Assembly (NCBI RefSeq): GCF_009905375.1
Contig: NC_133650.1
Span: forward strand, 176,402,623 to 176,466,622
Source: Apium graveolens
Lineage: Eukaryota > Streptophyta > Magnoliopsida > Apiales > Apiaceae
DNA: 64,000 nucleotides
Reading direction: 5' to 3'
Position numbers and translations under genes: made by a program. Positions 23,009 to 35,004 of this stretch are shown piece after piece. Numbering within the stretch: position 1 is the first letter of the stretch; the number at the start of each line of letters is the position of its first letter. The notes under the pieces are model-generated. The model saw only the letters and a program-made list of their open reading frames with translations, made no database searches and was not told the DNA's origin.

Positions 23009-25079
23009 GTAATAACCCCAATTTTTGGAATTTTTGAAACACGGATAAATAGTAACTTTTGCTGATGATGCTGATTAAGGAAAATTATCATACCACGCTA
23101 TATAGGAGTACTTTTATGGAAATTCTAAGATCGTATTAGTATTCCATAAAGTAAATGAGTGTATGTAAAGGTCGTTAGAATTCGAATCCGGGCACTTTGA
23201 TTTTTCCCGAAAATCCACAAGATACCGAAAGAAATGAGTATAAGGTAACATGATTAAAAGGATTTAAATTCAAGGATTATAAGAGAGGATCATAAAAGGA
23301 ATATAAAATATTGAGAAAGGTTTAGGGGAACCCAAGTAATAAGATCCCAGATATGATCCCTCAAACGACGAACGAGAACGAAAGTTAAGCGAACCGTAAA
23401 ACAAATAAGCGACCAAGAGACAAGCTTGTACAAGAAGCCAAGGATTATGACATCATCAAACCACAAGGAAAGGACATGTGTTAAAAAGGTGACACAAGTA
23501 TGGTGACATAAGCATGACAAAAAAGAAGTGTGTTGGTTGATTCTTGGCCATGCAAAAGTTACCATGGTAAAAGATCAAAATTTGCCAAGCCAAAAAGGAA
23601 ATCAACCAAGCAAAATATCATAACACAAAAACTAAAAATTTGACTTTGCTCCCATGAAGAGAAGCTCTCGGCCAAAACAAACTCAGCAACTTGAAATTGT
23701 CATATCTCCTTCAATACTCACTCAAATGTTGTGTTCTATATCTCGTTGGAAAGGTATTGAGATGGCCTACAAATCTTGTTCATTATTATCGTCCAAATAA
23801 TCATGGTAAGACCCTCATTTTTACAGTTCTTTAAATCGTACTTTTAGAAATTTCAAAGCCTAACTTTGTGTTCTTGATTTCTTTGGAAAGATTAAGCTTG
23901 TAGGAGGCTCCCTAAGGCTTCCTAGCAACTTAACACCTACCAAGGAAGGTATAAAATTCAAATCATAGCCTTTACTTTTACTATTAGTGAGTTTGATGGT
24001 TGGTTTTCAAAATGAGAAGCATGATCTTTGATTATTAGTAGTTTGATTTGAAATTGGAGTGATTTGGTGAATGAATCTTGTTATAGTTAATAGAACTTGA
24101 TTGTGGTTGGTTGAGATGAAGAATCTGGAGAATAAGGACTGGTATAGTATTATGTAGTTGAGGTTTTGATGTGTTAATAATTGTGGGTTGTTTGGTGAGG
24201 TTTTGGTGTAGTGAGAAACTTGGAAAACTCGTAAATATAGCCGTCGTAATGCCCGTTTTCCTTAGACTGTTGTACATGAATCTCAAACCAGATAACTCAC
24301 TGACCAATCTTTAAATTTGCCATTTTTAGATAGATCATGTTGTAAGCTTCGTTTTGGTATGTGGTTCGCTTAGATCCGATTTACGGTTTAGGAGAAACGA
24401 CCGTTTTAAGTAAAGGAGTTTCGCGAACAAACCATTTCCCCTCGCCTTACTTTGAAACCTTGGTTAAGGACCTTAAATGACTAATTGGGATATGAAACAA
24501 TTATGTTAAGTGGATTAGGCAGTTGGTAGGGTACTCGCGAAAGAATCGACTTAAAACCCTTAATGGTTAATTTATTAAAAATGGTGGAGCCGAGGGTACT
24601 CGAGCGACTTAAGAGAATCATTAAGCGCAAAGCGAGCGTTAGAGTCTAATTGGTTAAAGTATAGATTCTTAAGCGACTTTGGTTTAATTCCAACTTATAT
24701 GTGGTTTATAGGTTACCAGACTCATCCCAGGACTTTTACCACCCCCAGTCGCTCAGACAAGTTTTCTACCCGTTATACTGTTGTTGTGATGTATACATAT
24801 GTATATGCATTATCTTGTGATAGATGTATGGTGGTTAATTAGAAAATCTTGCGATATATTGGAGCATGTGATATGGTATATATGCATGTCTATTTCGGAA
24901 CCTTGATATATATTGTTGATTCAATTGCTTATAAGTTGCATAATACCTATGCTAGAGATAAGCACTAGTTGCGTATACCCTTAGTATAGGGGACCCGAAG
25001 GTGAACATTTTTCTAAAACCGGGAGTCGATGTTCCCGAGTATATTATATATATTTATATATATAGATATAGTTTTCAAA

Positions 25080-25330
25080 ACTATGAATCGAATAAGGTTT
25101 ATTCGATAACTTTATTTTATTATTGAATATTATTTTGAATATTCAATGGAGGGCTTGTGACTCCGTTTATTTTATTAATGAATATTATTTTGAATATTCA
25201 TTCGAGGGCTTATGACTTCGTTTATTTTATTAATAAATATTATTTTGAATATTCATTCGACGGCTTATGACTCCGTTTATTTTATTAATGCATATTATTT
25301 TGAATATTCATTCGAGGACTTTGACTCCGA
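25080..25330 (+). repeat. 55-bp tandem repeat in Gypsy II 3' LTR
   Basis: Same unit as 15306-15545, with GAGGGCTTGTGACTCCG and the variants GAGGGCTTATGACTTCG, GACGGCTTATGACTCCG and GAGGACTTTGACTCCG. Units differ from each other more than from the matching units in the 5' LTR, so the array predates the insertion. Confidence 0.85.
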
Positions 25331-25629
25331 TTATTTACTAATTAATATTCAGTACTTTATTAAAGAATAATGTGTCGATAATCAAACTCACTTTCGATTA
25401 TTCAAATAAAGATATAACTTTCGTATAAGTATATCTTTGGTTATATAATATTCATTTCAAGTACAAGTTTTACAACTTCTACTTCAATTATTTTTATAAA
25501 GGTTATTCTTTATGGGAATATTATTTAAATAATAATATTCAGATATTTTCTAATATATTGGGACTGATTTATTTTATTAAATCAGCATTACTCCAAACAT
25601 TCTTAAAAAAATGTTTTCGAGTCTTTAAA

Positions 25630-25992
25630 ATGATTTTAAAAGTTAGGGCGGATCCCAAAACTCATTTTTATATTCAAGATCCTCCTTTCGAAGGGGATTT
25701 AAATATTCGCTCAAAACCTGAGGGATCCGGCTCTGTGGTGTGGTTTTATTCGCAACAAGGTTGCTATTTTGATAAAAGAAATTTTGATTACTTACCCAAC
25801 ACTCGGGAAGTAAAATTCTTGGAACAAGTTAATCCATTAACAGGCATCGCCTGGGAAATATCGGTGAGTTTTCCTTTCCAACTAGATACGACTTCTTGGT
25901 GGAGCCGTATCAACAAGTTTCTATTTGGGGAAAGCGGGGACGCGCTTTACGTTTCAGAGTCATGGATTTCATCTGAACTAGGAGTGGCATAA
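25630..25992 (+). CDS. Open frame inside Gypsy II 3' LTR, doubtful
   Basis: The frame is open from 25558, but the first ATG is at about 25630 (MILKVRADPKTHF). It ends ESWISSELGVA at 25992, about 120 codons. The middle has VVWFYSQQGCYFDKRNFDYL. The 5' LTR copy has TAA at 15888 and is open only from 15948; the Gypsy IV copy is frameshifted near 54280. There is no recognised domain. It may be a chance ORF in an LTR, or a decayed LTR-encoded peptide. Confidence 0.2.
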   Translation: MILKVRADPKTHFYIQDPPFEGDLNIRSKPEGSGSVVWFYSQQGCYFDKRNFDYLPNTREVKFLEQVNPLTGIAWEISVSFPFQLDTTSWWSRINKFLFGESGDALYVSESWISSELGVA

Positions 25993-27246
25993 GTGGTCGA
26001 GTGGCGCCGGCCCAGCCTTATCTATTGGCCCAAATGGCCCGAAAGTTCCGCTAAGACGGTCCATTCCTTAGGAGTCCAGTGTTCGGTTGACAAGTAAATC
26101 CGATAGGTTCTCCTCTACATGTAAGAAATGGTGGGGTTGCACTACTACAACTTATCATCGTAAGTGGTCTTACTAGCGCGGAAAACTCCCGTAATGAGTT
26201 CATCATCCAGTTGGATATTTCTGCAACACTACCCAGAGCACTTCGATAGAAAGGCTACGGCTGGGCGATTGTTGAGTGTTGGCAGGGTCGAGTTTTTAAA
26301 ATGATGTTTCCATCAAATGAAGTATCTCATAACTTCATTTCTTTTGAATGATATTTCAAAGATTGATTCAATACAAGTCATGCCTTGTAGCTTCATATAT
26401 GTGATGAGCTAATTGTAACTTGAACGGTGGTAGTTCAAGTAGTATTCGGAAAAGATATAAGTATATTGGAGTATCTTGTAACGTCATCTTTTAAACTTAT
26501 ATCTAGTAAATGATTATCTTATGCATGTCAAAGATTTTCAGAAAAACATTGAGACAAGGGTAGATATATGAGATCACCTTGCAACGATTTTTTTTTATAC
26601 AGTTATAAACTGGAACTTTGGGTGTATTATGCATGGTAGGGCATTTTAAAGATTTTGAAAGGTATATATGTATATACTGAATATTTTGCGACTTGGTCGC
26701 GTTAAGATATCAACTTGGTTCAATTCTTCTTGACCAAGACTTTCATGAGTGTTATGAGAATGATCATATATTGTTATTCATTATACATATTATTTCGGTG
26801 GGCTTGTTGCTCAACCTTGCTTCCTTCTTTCATCACACAACATCAGATAGACAAGATGAACAGGATCAAGCTCCCAATTCGTGACTGGATAGGAAACATT
26901 CCGTAGTTTCCTGTAGGCGATGATGCCGTTGTAGCTGAGGTAGGAACAACCAGTAGGCTAGGCTTTCAACTTTTGTTGTATCGGACTTATGTATCTATAT
27001 GAATTGTAATAATGGCAAAAAAATGTAAATTTATTCAGAACCTTCTTGAGGTGTAATGGCTTATTATGTGGAATAAAATGACTTGTGTTATTTTTGGTAT
27101 TCATCTCTGAGACTATAACTTGTGGCGTGTGTGTGTATATTGTGGGGTCACAGTACGGAGTAGTTGATTGTTTATTTAGATTGGGTGTTATTAAGGGAAA
27201 TGGAACTCGTGACAACCCGGATCCCCGACCCCGGATTTGGGGGTGT

Positions 27247-28921
27247 TGTTGGATTTTTAACGCAGCGGGGTCATGGCAAAACACTTTTACACATACAAAA
27301 TCCAAATAAAAGCATATAAATCGTGAATAAAAATTCGAGGGATCGAATCTAACCTTTTAAAATAATTCGGAGACAACGATAAGAGATCCTTAGCAGTTGC
27401 TCCTCAAGTGTGAAGCACTCCACCGGTATCCACCAAGAAAACGATGTTAAGGAGGAGGAAGGAGGTGGAGAGAATTGGGTTTTCAAACTTTTTGGGTTTT
27501 GTGTTTGATGTAGGTTCAAAAAAAAAATTAGGGTCTATAATAGTGTATTTATAGGCAAAATTTTCAGCTGAAATTTTCCCATAAATATTATTATTATTAT
27601 CCCATTTATTATTCTCATTAATAATTAAAACACCTTTTAATCATTAATCCTTTTTCTAAACACTTTAGAAATAATTCTCTCTCTTGATTTAATTTCCAAA
27701 AATTAAATCCTTTAATTAATAATATTAAGAACTTTTCTTAATTATTTTATAATCAATTAAATCTCATTTAATCAATTATTAAATTTGCCAATTAATTATT
27801 TACTTCACAAATAAATAATTATTAGCCATTATTAATTAATTCCTCCACCATTAAATAATTCTCTTTTTTATGGTGTGACCCTGTAGGTTCAATATTAAGC
27901 CGGTAGTAGAAATAAATAATAATAAAACTATTTTATCATTATTTATATAAATTCTCTAATTTATTAAATATGATTAATTAATTAATCACATTTATTCTAC
28001 ATCGTGAGTGATGCTTCTCAACATATCACGACTATCCGGATAATATGAATTTACTGCTTAGAATACCAAGAACCTGTCAGTGAGTAGTTACCGTACAATT
28101 CACTCCTTCTACCCTATAATGTCCCGATTAAATATAAGGCATGGATCTCGTGTCAAGCCTATCTAATTCAATCACTTTGCTTACCATTTACTATGCGTAA
28201 TTCTATGCAAATTAGAAACTCCTTTCTAATTTAATTTACTCTGGCCAGAGATTCCTGAACTAGCATAAGTGGATCAGCCTTAAACATTCGCTTCCTTCAC
28301 TGGAAGGGGTAGATCCTTTATTGATCATACACTATCTTCGTGTACAAATTCCTATACCCAGAAGAGCCCTAATAATTGTCCCTGGAGACTAAGAACTAAA
28401 CCAAAGCATAGTTCAGTGTACACAAGATGACTATGATGACCTCAAGTCCAAGGATACTTGTACAACTATCACTTAGCGAACAACTGTTGACACGTGTGTG
28501 AACTCCATCAGTTGTTCAGCTGTGCGAGTCATGTTCAGTGAACTTATTCCATAATAAGCACCTACATACTAGCTATAGTGTCACCACACAAATGTCTATG
28601 AGAACAGACATCCTTCATAATGAAGCAAGCATAGTATGTAACGATCTTTGCGGATTATTAATTACCAGTTAGTAATCCTATGACCAGGAACTATTTAAGT
28701 TTAGAGTTATCATCTTTTTAGGTCTCACTATTATGATCTCATCATAATCCATAAAAAGCTTTACTCTAAACTATGGTATATCTTATTTAAACACTTAAAT
28801 AGATAAAGCCCGTAATAAAAACAAAACAAGTCTTTATTAATATCAATGAAATCAAAACAGATTACATAAAAGTTATTCCTAAATCCTAATACATGATTGG
28901 ACTTAGGACATATTCCTTTCA
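27247..28921 (-). mobile_element. Solo LTR of another family
   Basis: A 1675-bp insertion in the Gypsy II 3' LTR, starting TGTTGGATTTTT and ending TTCCTTTCA on the plus strand (TGAAAGGAAT...CCAACA on the minus). It is flanked by the duplication GGTGT at 27242-27246 and 28922-28926. It has no internal region or coding. A TATA box on the minus strand (27546-27553) about 300 bp from one end shows the orientation. A solo LTR arises by recombination between the two LTRs of an element. The family was not identified. Confidence 0.92.
27546..27553 (-). promoter_or_regulatory. TATA box of the solo LTR
   Basis: CCTATAAATACACTATTATA read on the minus strand, with the TATAAATA core here. It sets U3 at about 1.37 kb and R-U5 at about 0.3 kb. 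Confidence 0.6.
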
Positions 28922-28930
28922 GGTGTTACA

Positions 28931-29957
28931 TCCTACCTTTCAGGACATTGGAGATTTCAAGGATTTCATTCATTATATAGAAAAAATTGATCTAGCAAGG
29001 CTGAACAAGAAGCATCTCATAAGGGAATGGTCATTTTTGTTTGATACTGTGATAAGGATCTTTACTTGTAAAAAGGCTAGTTTTGACCAAATCTCCAATG
29101 TACTTCGAAATCTACTCTTCTCAATGGCCTATGATAAACACTTGGATGTTAGAAGCCTGATCTTGAGTGTGCTACGCACAAGGTTCACAATGCCCTTAGA
29201 GACTAGAGGTAAGGAAATTTTCTTTCCTAGGTTGATAATGGTTGTTTTAAAATGTAAGGTAGATAACATTCATTTGACTGAAGGAATAGATACAAGTTTA
29301 ATAGGCATTTCTAAGTTAGTGTCCAAAATTCTATTTGGGCAATTAAACAAGAAGAATCAAGTAGACGTAAGTCTTAGTCTCACTACATTTATGTTAGAGA
29401 AATTTAAGACATACCCCTACCCTCTGCCGGACATGAGAAGTTTTTCCATTGCTAACACAACTATGGCTCCTGGTCATGTAGAAGCACAAAATAGGACAAC
29501 CAACATGAGCCTTCCATAACTAAAACCACTTTTTACAAAGCTCTAAATGCTAGTAAGCCAACTGCTTCATCCTCTCAAAGGGGTAAAGTTAGTAAAAAGA
29601 AGAGAAAGCATATCAACTTTAGTGTGATTGATGAAAGTGGAGAGAAAACCAATGAGAGTGAGAATAACCTGGTCAAAAAGCCTAGAAAGAAGAAGATAGA
29701 GATGAACACTCAATTGGCCACTTCTGCATCTTCTGAAAAAGATGCAGACTTCAATAAAGGAAGAAAACGGACTCTAGATGCACCTTATCAACAAGGTCTC
29801 ACTATTGAACAAAGAGTTCTCCCAAATGCACCCTGTAAAGAGTCTGCACCCCCTCTTGAGCACTCTCAAAAGGGCTAAAGAAGTCATGAAAATGGCACAC
29901 AAATTGATATCATATCAATTGAAACTCCCTTTTCTACTCAGTGGGAGTTGCCAACAC
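28931..29957 (+). pseudogene. D1 extra ORF (aORF), main body
   Basis: Continues the reading frame of 13069-13213. Open to 29519, then after a frame change 29545-29878, then a further frame to Copia C at 29958. The N-terminal half is globular with REWSFLFDTVIRIFTCKKASF and KEIFFPRLIMVVL. These align with KEWSFMCDVMTKVFSEKISN and VYYARFVMLL of the A2 ORF (62267), and more weakly with C (VYYARFCQLIFNHYF). The C-terminal half is Lys/Ser/Glu-rich (KKPRKKKIEMNTQ). No signal peptide, membrane span or known catalytic motif. This is the position called env-like in Sireviruses, but nothing looks like an envelope protein. Confidence 0.72.
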
Positions 29958-30481
29958 CGTTATGCCTTTAATTAACTATAAAGGGGGTGAATACAGTTAT
30001 AACAATCAAATTGAATTAATTACTCAATAATGAATAACATTTTTTTATATTAATGGATAAAAACTGATTACAAAACTATCTTAAATGATGAACAGATATC
30101 CTTAAGAGCTGCTACGTTATATGTATAATAAAACAATTCATGACACTTCAAGTGTTAACCTGATCTGTGCTTCTCTGCAAAGTTATACAATCAATCAGTT
30201 GGTGTGATATACATGAATAAGGAATCCTAATATATATCCAACTATTAATTACTATAAATAAGTATAGTCCTACACCAACATACCTTTACAAATATATCCT
30301 TCTTCAACATCTCCAGATTTCTAGCTTGAGAAACACTAATATGAGAAAATGTTGATAACAAATACTGATCAGCAAATACTGATGACAAATGATGATGATG
30401 TCGCCTTTGTCAAACTCTGATATCAAATACTAATGACAAACTCTGATAGTTATATACTGATATCATCAATTATATTTAACA
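29958..30481 (-). repeat. Copia C 3' LTR
   Basis: On the minus strand it starts TGTTAAATATAATTGATG and ends AAAGGCATAACG (the other LTR ends GGCCTAACA). In U3 it has six family C motifs in about 100 bp: AAATACTGAT or AAACTCTGAT at 30360, 30374, 30412, 30425 (CTAAT), 30438 and 30452. Confidence 0.9.
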
Positions 30482-30498
30482 ATCTCCCCAAATTTGTA
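30482..30498 (-). promoter_or_regulatory. Copia C polypurine tract
   Basis: AAATTTGGGGAGATT on the minus strand directly before the 3' LTR, the usual Copia plus-strand primer form. Confidence 0.85.
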
Positions 30499-30695
30499 AA
30501 TTAAGTAATTTATGCACAAGTTCCTATTTGATGATGTCAAAATTATCTAAATGCAGAAATATAAACAAATGTACAGTCTTACTATCAGTGTGTTAGACTT
30601 TATCCTTAATCTTGAACTTTGGAAAAACCAGTAATATCATCAAAGAACTTTCTGAGTAAATTTTCTTTAAGTACAATCAAATACATCACAATCAT

Positions 30696-33463
30696 CTATT
30701 TGATATCATTCAGCTCTTCAGTACATTCATCAATTTGGTAGATTTCTACTCTATGGTCATGAATATTGGATCTGCCAAGTGATAAATCATCCAGCTCCAG
30801 AAATCCGACCTTCTTACTATTTGGATTAAAAGTAAGAACTCTTATTTCAATAGAGATAATTACCTTGGCTCCTTTTGTAGGCATATCAACAGTCTGATCA
30901 TCTTCATTTAGATACTTTGGAATGTACTTGGATTGATGAGCATTCCTTCCTGCTTTCTGGATACCGAGTCCTTCAGATATACAGACCACTTAGCAGTGGT
31001 AGAATTGATTACTTTCAGCAAAGTTACAATATATTCCAACTCATGACATGGTTTATCTCACATTTATTCTTGTGAAATCTTCAACCTCTTTCCTGACTCA
31101 AGAAAGTACAACATCTTTTCTTTTGGCTTATTTGTGTCAAATAAATCAAGCATAATTTGAGCTGATATGATATTCAGTAAATATGCAAGCTTCATATTAT
31201 CACCAATTCCTGTCAAATTTCCAGGCTCTATGAGAATCAAAGCATTTCCAGTGTAATTATCAGCATTTAGAAGATGCAGACCCCCTCTTCTGCCAGCCAT
31301 TCTAACTTGTGAGTTACCACTGTAAATTTTGTTAATGTCTTCAGATGAATCTCTTCTAGGTGCTGGTTTCTTACTTCCCCGTAATAGCTTTTTCATTTCA
31401 TCCAGTGAAAGATTTGACTTATCAGCTTTTAATGTATCTGTATCAGAGTTTGGATCTTCTTCAAAAATAGATTGATCTGCTTTTAGTTCTTGAGCAAATC
31501 TGTCATCAACATGAGTAGTATCAGAGGTTGAGATTAGTTGAGTTTCAAAATTTAATTCTTCAACTTGAGCAATGTTAGTGGTTGAATCGACAAGTCAAAT
31601 AAAGATGTGAAGATATGAATAAACTGTTGATTTTAATTTCATACTTCTCAGTACCAGTAGAATGAGCTGGAGACTCAAGAATTGTGTTGAACACTGGAAT
31701 TTGATCTTTATGAATGGACTGTTCTGCAACTTCATCAACAGCAACAACAAGGATTGTTGAGGATCGAATAGAAGTATAAATGGATTATTGTATATTCTCA
31801 ATCACAGCAGTGATTTTCATAATGGATGAAATGTAGATAGGAGTGGACTGTAGTAAATATCAGTATTTATACCTGCATGGAAAGTATTAGCAATTGCATT
31901 TGATGCTACAGGTGTTTCAGAGGGTCTACAGAATGCAGGACAACGTCTATTTTTGATAAACTCAGAGCACCTACAAAATAAAATAATCACTTAATCTCAA
32001 TTTTATTTTAAATTAGTCTCACTACTTCCCACTCCACTCATATTTGGACTTTTGAGAGTCAGAATTTGCTCACTGGGATTAACTAAATCCTGTCCATCAA
32101 CTACCTCTCCTTTTTCCAGGTAAGGATCCTGCCTCTCTAATTTTCAGTTTTTCTCTTAATCTTTTCCCTCAATCTCACTAGAAAAGCTCAGAAAGTTTTA
32201 TCATACATAAATAAGAGGTGGATGAGAAAAGTTGAATATGGTCACATGAACAGGGGTATCCCTAGATAAAGGAATGTCCATGGTCATCCCATCACTTTTT
32301 AAGGTAATAGTAAACTCTGATAGAATATCAGTATTTAAAGTAAATGTTAATATGGAAGGATCATAATTTATACCTTGTCCAATTGTAGATGAAGCATCCA
32401 GTGGCATGGTAGAGATAAGCTGAATTACAAGAATTGCATCAATATTTGGTGTACTGTGAACATGCCCAGCTTTATCAACCGGCATTTCTACTCCAGTGAT
32501 GTCTGCATCAAAAGCTACACTTCTGGGAGGCTTGATTTTGTGAATTTTTGGAGAGATAATCAGAGATGATACTACTTGAGAATTTTGAGTTGTTGTAGTA
32601 GGTTATTGTATGCTCTTCTCTGAACTGAATTCAGGAATTATAACAAAGTCAACATGTCCTGCAATTGGAGATTATGGTGCAGCATCAGACTTTACTGGCT
32701 CATCAGCATTTACAAACAGACCCTCACTATTACCTAAATCAGCATCTATGTCCTCTTTAACCCTTTGAGTTACAGGTTCTTGTGTGACTGAATCAATTGT
32801 AGCTGCTGCATCCCTTTAAGATACAGGTTCTTGTGTGCTCGATCCAAAAAGATATTCAACTATTCTTTCTTTTGCTAATATTTGGCTTTGTTTCTTCAAT
32901 CTCCTAGCAATTCTGTCCACTTACTCATAAGTGACCTCTCTCACTTTTCTTTTCAGCTTGACTAGTGAATCAGTAATTGTGACAGGAGCATCAATATTTA
33001 TCTTTTTCTTATAACTCCTTGGCTATTTTTGTGATGCAGCCATGCCTTGTAAATAATCAGTATTTACCAACTTGGCCTTCTTAGAGGAACCCTGGCCAGC
33101 TGTTACTGATTCAGACTTGATTATTTATGAATTTGGATGAAAGAGGAGCATTGTCCTCTTAATCAGAGTCTGATATATCAGCCACAAATTTTCTCTTAGG
33201 AGTGGTAGAAGGTTTAAGAAATTGAGAAATTTGGGCCTGTTTTTCACCTTTCTTCTCAATAGTTTTTTAGTGTGCTTTCTAAGAAGGCCTTAGTCCTGAT
33301 CCTTGAGCGGCATCAGACTTTGCTACCTTCTTTGGTTTTATAACAGATGCCATTTGAGAGACACCTGAGGTGGCTTATGTTTTTTTTGGGGTTGTAGAGC
33401 TTGGGATAGAGACAGGGGGTTCCCAACAGTGATTACATGTAGCTTAGCTCTTTGAACATTTTA
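30696..33463 (-). pseudogene. Copia C downstream aORF-like remnants
   Basis: A series of minus-strand open pieces (32485-32201, 31801-31595, 31396-31064, 30989-30696) with frame changes between. The last two look folded rather than low-complexity: RGGLHLLNADNYTGNALILI, IIDMKLAYLL-like helices and KMLYFLESGKRLKIS, then KVGFLELDDLSLGRSNIHD. The upstream part is Thr/Ser/Pro-rich. Together with 33464-34293 this is about 3.6 kb after pol, so the element may have coded a protein near 1,000 residues or two proteins. I do not recognise a family. Confidence 0.5.
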
Positions 33464-34293
33464 TTATGCATAGGTCTTAGAGATCTTTGTAATTAGCAAG
33501 TCCATGGCGAAAATAGATAGTCTGAGAGCGTGTAGAACCGTCCCCTCCATGTCTTTAAAAATCAAATCAGAAAAAGCTTTTTTGGTTAGCTTAAAAACTA
33601 ATATAATCTCATCAGTTAAAATATTTATATTAGGGAAATAGTGATTAAATATCAACTGACAGAATCTAGCATAATATACTACATTAGTATCATCTTTTAA
33701 TTTATCACCTATAAAACACATAACTATTCCACCAAAATCATAATTAAAATTATGAATTAGAGAATACCCAATTTGTTGTGCATCATTGTCAAAACATCAA
33801 AATTTATACATTTGTTGTTAAATTCCCTGGTAATGTAGTTGAAAAAGAAATTCCATTATTTTCTGAGCCCTGGCCTTTTAAGCTGACCCAAATTCTTCAA
33901 GTCTTTATCATACCCAATCTCAGTTAAGAATCATTTCGTCTCAGCATCACCAATGAAAGTAGTGTAGGACTGATGAGTGGGTAGTTGAAGAGCTTCCATA
34001 ACTGTTTGAGGTGTTACAACCTTGGTCTCTCCATTATTTTCGAAAATGAAACTTTGAGTACCACTTTCACCACTATCATCGTAGACACATGTTCTCCATT
34101 AAGAAAGAACATTATCTCCAGAAATAATAATAGGGTTTGTAAGAGCATACCCTACCTCATTTGCAGCTAGCAAATCCTGAAAGATATGATAATCAGGATG
34201 AACATTTGTCTTGTCCAGAATTGTGGCATAATTGTTAGGTACAAACTTGGCACCGTTGTAAGTGAAAGGCTTAGTCGTAATTGGAGAAGTCAT
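33464..34293 (-). pseudogene. Copia C extra ORF (aORF), N-terminal part
   Basis: Starts at ATG 34293 on the minus strand (MTSPITTKPFTYNGAKF, then HPDYHIFQDLLAANEVGYAL). After stops and frame changes, 33721-33464 gives NVVYYARFCQLIFNHYFPNI, which aligns with NVYYARFVMLLANHLC of A2. It is therefore the C-family version of the extra ORF after pol. There is no TATA box as clear as in A2 or D1; a TTTAAAT lies about 110 bp upstream. Confidence 0.62.
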
Positions 34294-35004
34294 TGTGAGC
34301 TATTTGAGAAAAAGCATAAAAACTGATTAGGGTATCAAAGTTTAGTCGAGAGAGAGGAAGTAGTAAGAGAGTAAAAAGAGTTTGGTGAAAAGACAAAATG
34401 ATAATTTAAACCCAAAAAATGATTTTGTATAACCCTGTACTCTTTTACTTACAAAACGGTTCACTTTAGTGGGACACATGGCATGATTCTATTGCTCGGT
34501 AAATAATCATGAAATAGATAATTAGGAGTAGTAAAGACATGCACCACTATATAAGGTAATGTGCTATAATTACTAAAATGTTTTGTGTACACGCCACAAA
34601 CCATACAACTTTAATCGTTGCATACAATTATCCACTAAATCATAGCCACTTATCTGATTGAAAGATACTAACTTAGATATTTTATGAATAAATTATGAAA
34701 GCATCATAAATAAACAGTCAATCAGAGTTTGACTGTTATCAGTATTTATGCAACTACTGTCGGAGTTTATCAATAAATACACATTTTTGACTGATATCAG
34801 TACTTGATCACATCGTCCGAGTTTACTCATGCCACTACTGTAGGTAGCAAAGTATCAGAATTTAACACTCTATGTAACTTTCATAAGGTAAATAACATGA
34901 ATACATGGCATCATTATTTAATATAGTTATTAGAATTTAAGAAATATTGATAGATAAAATAAGACACCAAACTCTGATCAATTATGCTTGTTACTAAACA
35001 TAAT
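34294..35004 (-). other. Copia C pol-aORF spacer with motif array
   Basis: Non-coding spacer. On the plus strand it contains ATCAGAGTTT (34721), ATCAGTATTT (34738), GTCGGAGTTT (34759), ATCAGTACTT (34796), GTCCGAGTTT (34815) and ATCAGAATTT (34854): six variants of one 10-bp motif in 143 bp, 17-39 bp apart. The same kind of array precedes the extra ORF in A2 and D1. The rest is AT-rich without readable signal. Confidence 0.7.

Larger units (their letters stand above)
13214..28930 (+). mobile_element. Gypsy II, full-length non-coding chromovirus
   Basis: Plus-strand element with both LTRs (13214-17461 and 23009-28930, the latter interrupted by a solo LTR), a primer site and a polypurine tract. 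It is bordered by the perfect 5-bp duplication TCCTA at 13209-13213 and 28931-28935. In stretches I compared by eye the LTRs differ at only about 2-3% of bases. The 5.5-kb interior is full of stops and is rearranged: an RNase H/integrase fragment lies before gag. It probably moved as a non-autonomous element using proteins from a relative. Confidence 0.93.
23009..28930 (+). repeat. Gypsy II 3' LTR, split by a solo LTR
   Basis: LTR sequence runs 23009-27246 and resumes as GGTGTTACA at 28922-28930 after the inserted solo LTR. It aligns with 13214-17461 throughout. It has four 55-bp units (25080-25330), less regular than in the 5' LTR. Confidence 0.92.

Noticed and set aside
27247..28921. DNA transposon or MITE reading of the insertion
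   Set aside because: TG...CA ends, a 5-bp TSD, a promoter inside and 1.7-kb size fit a solo LTR.
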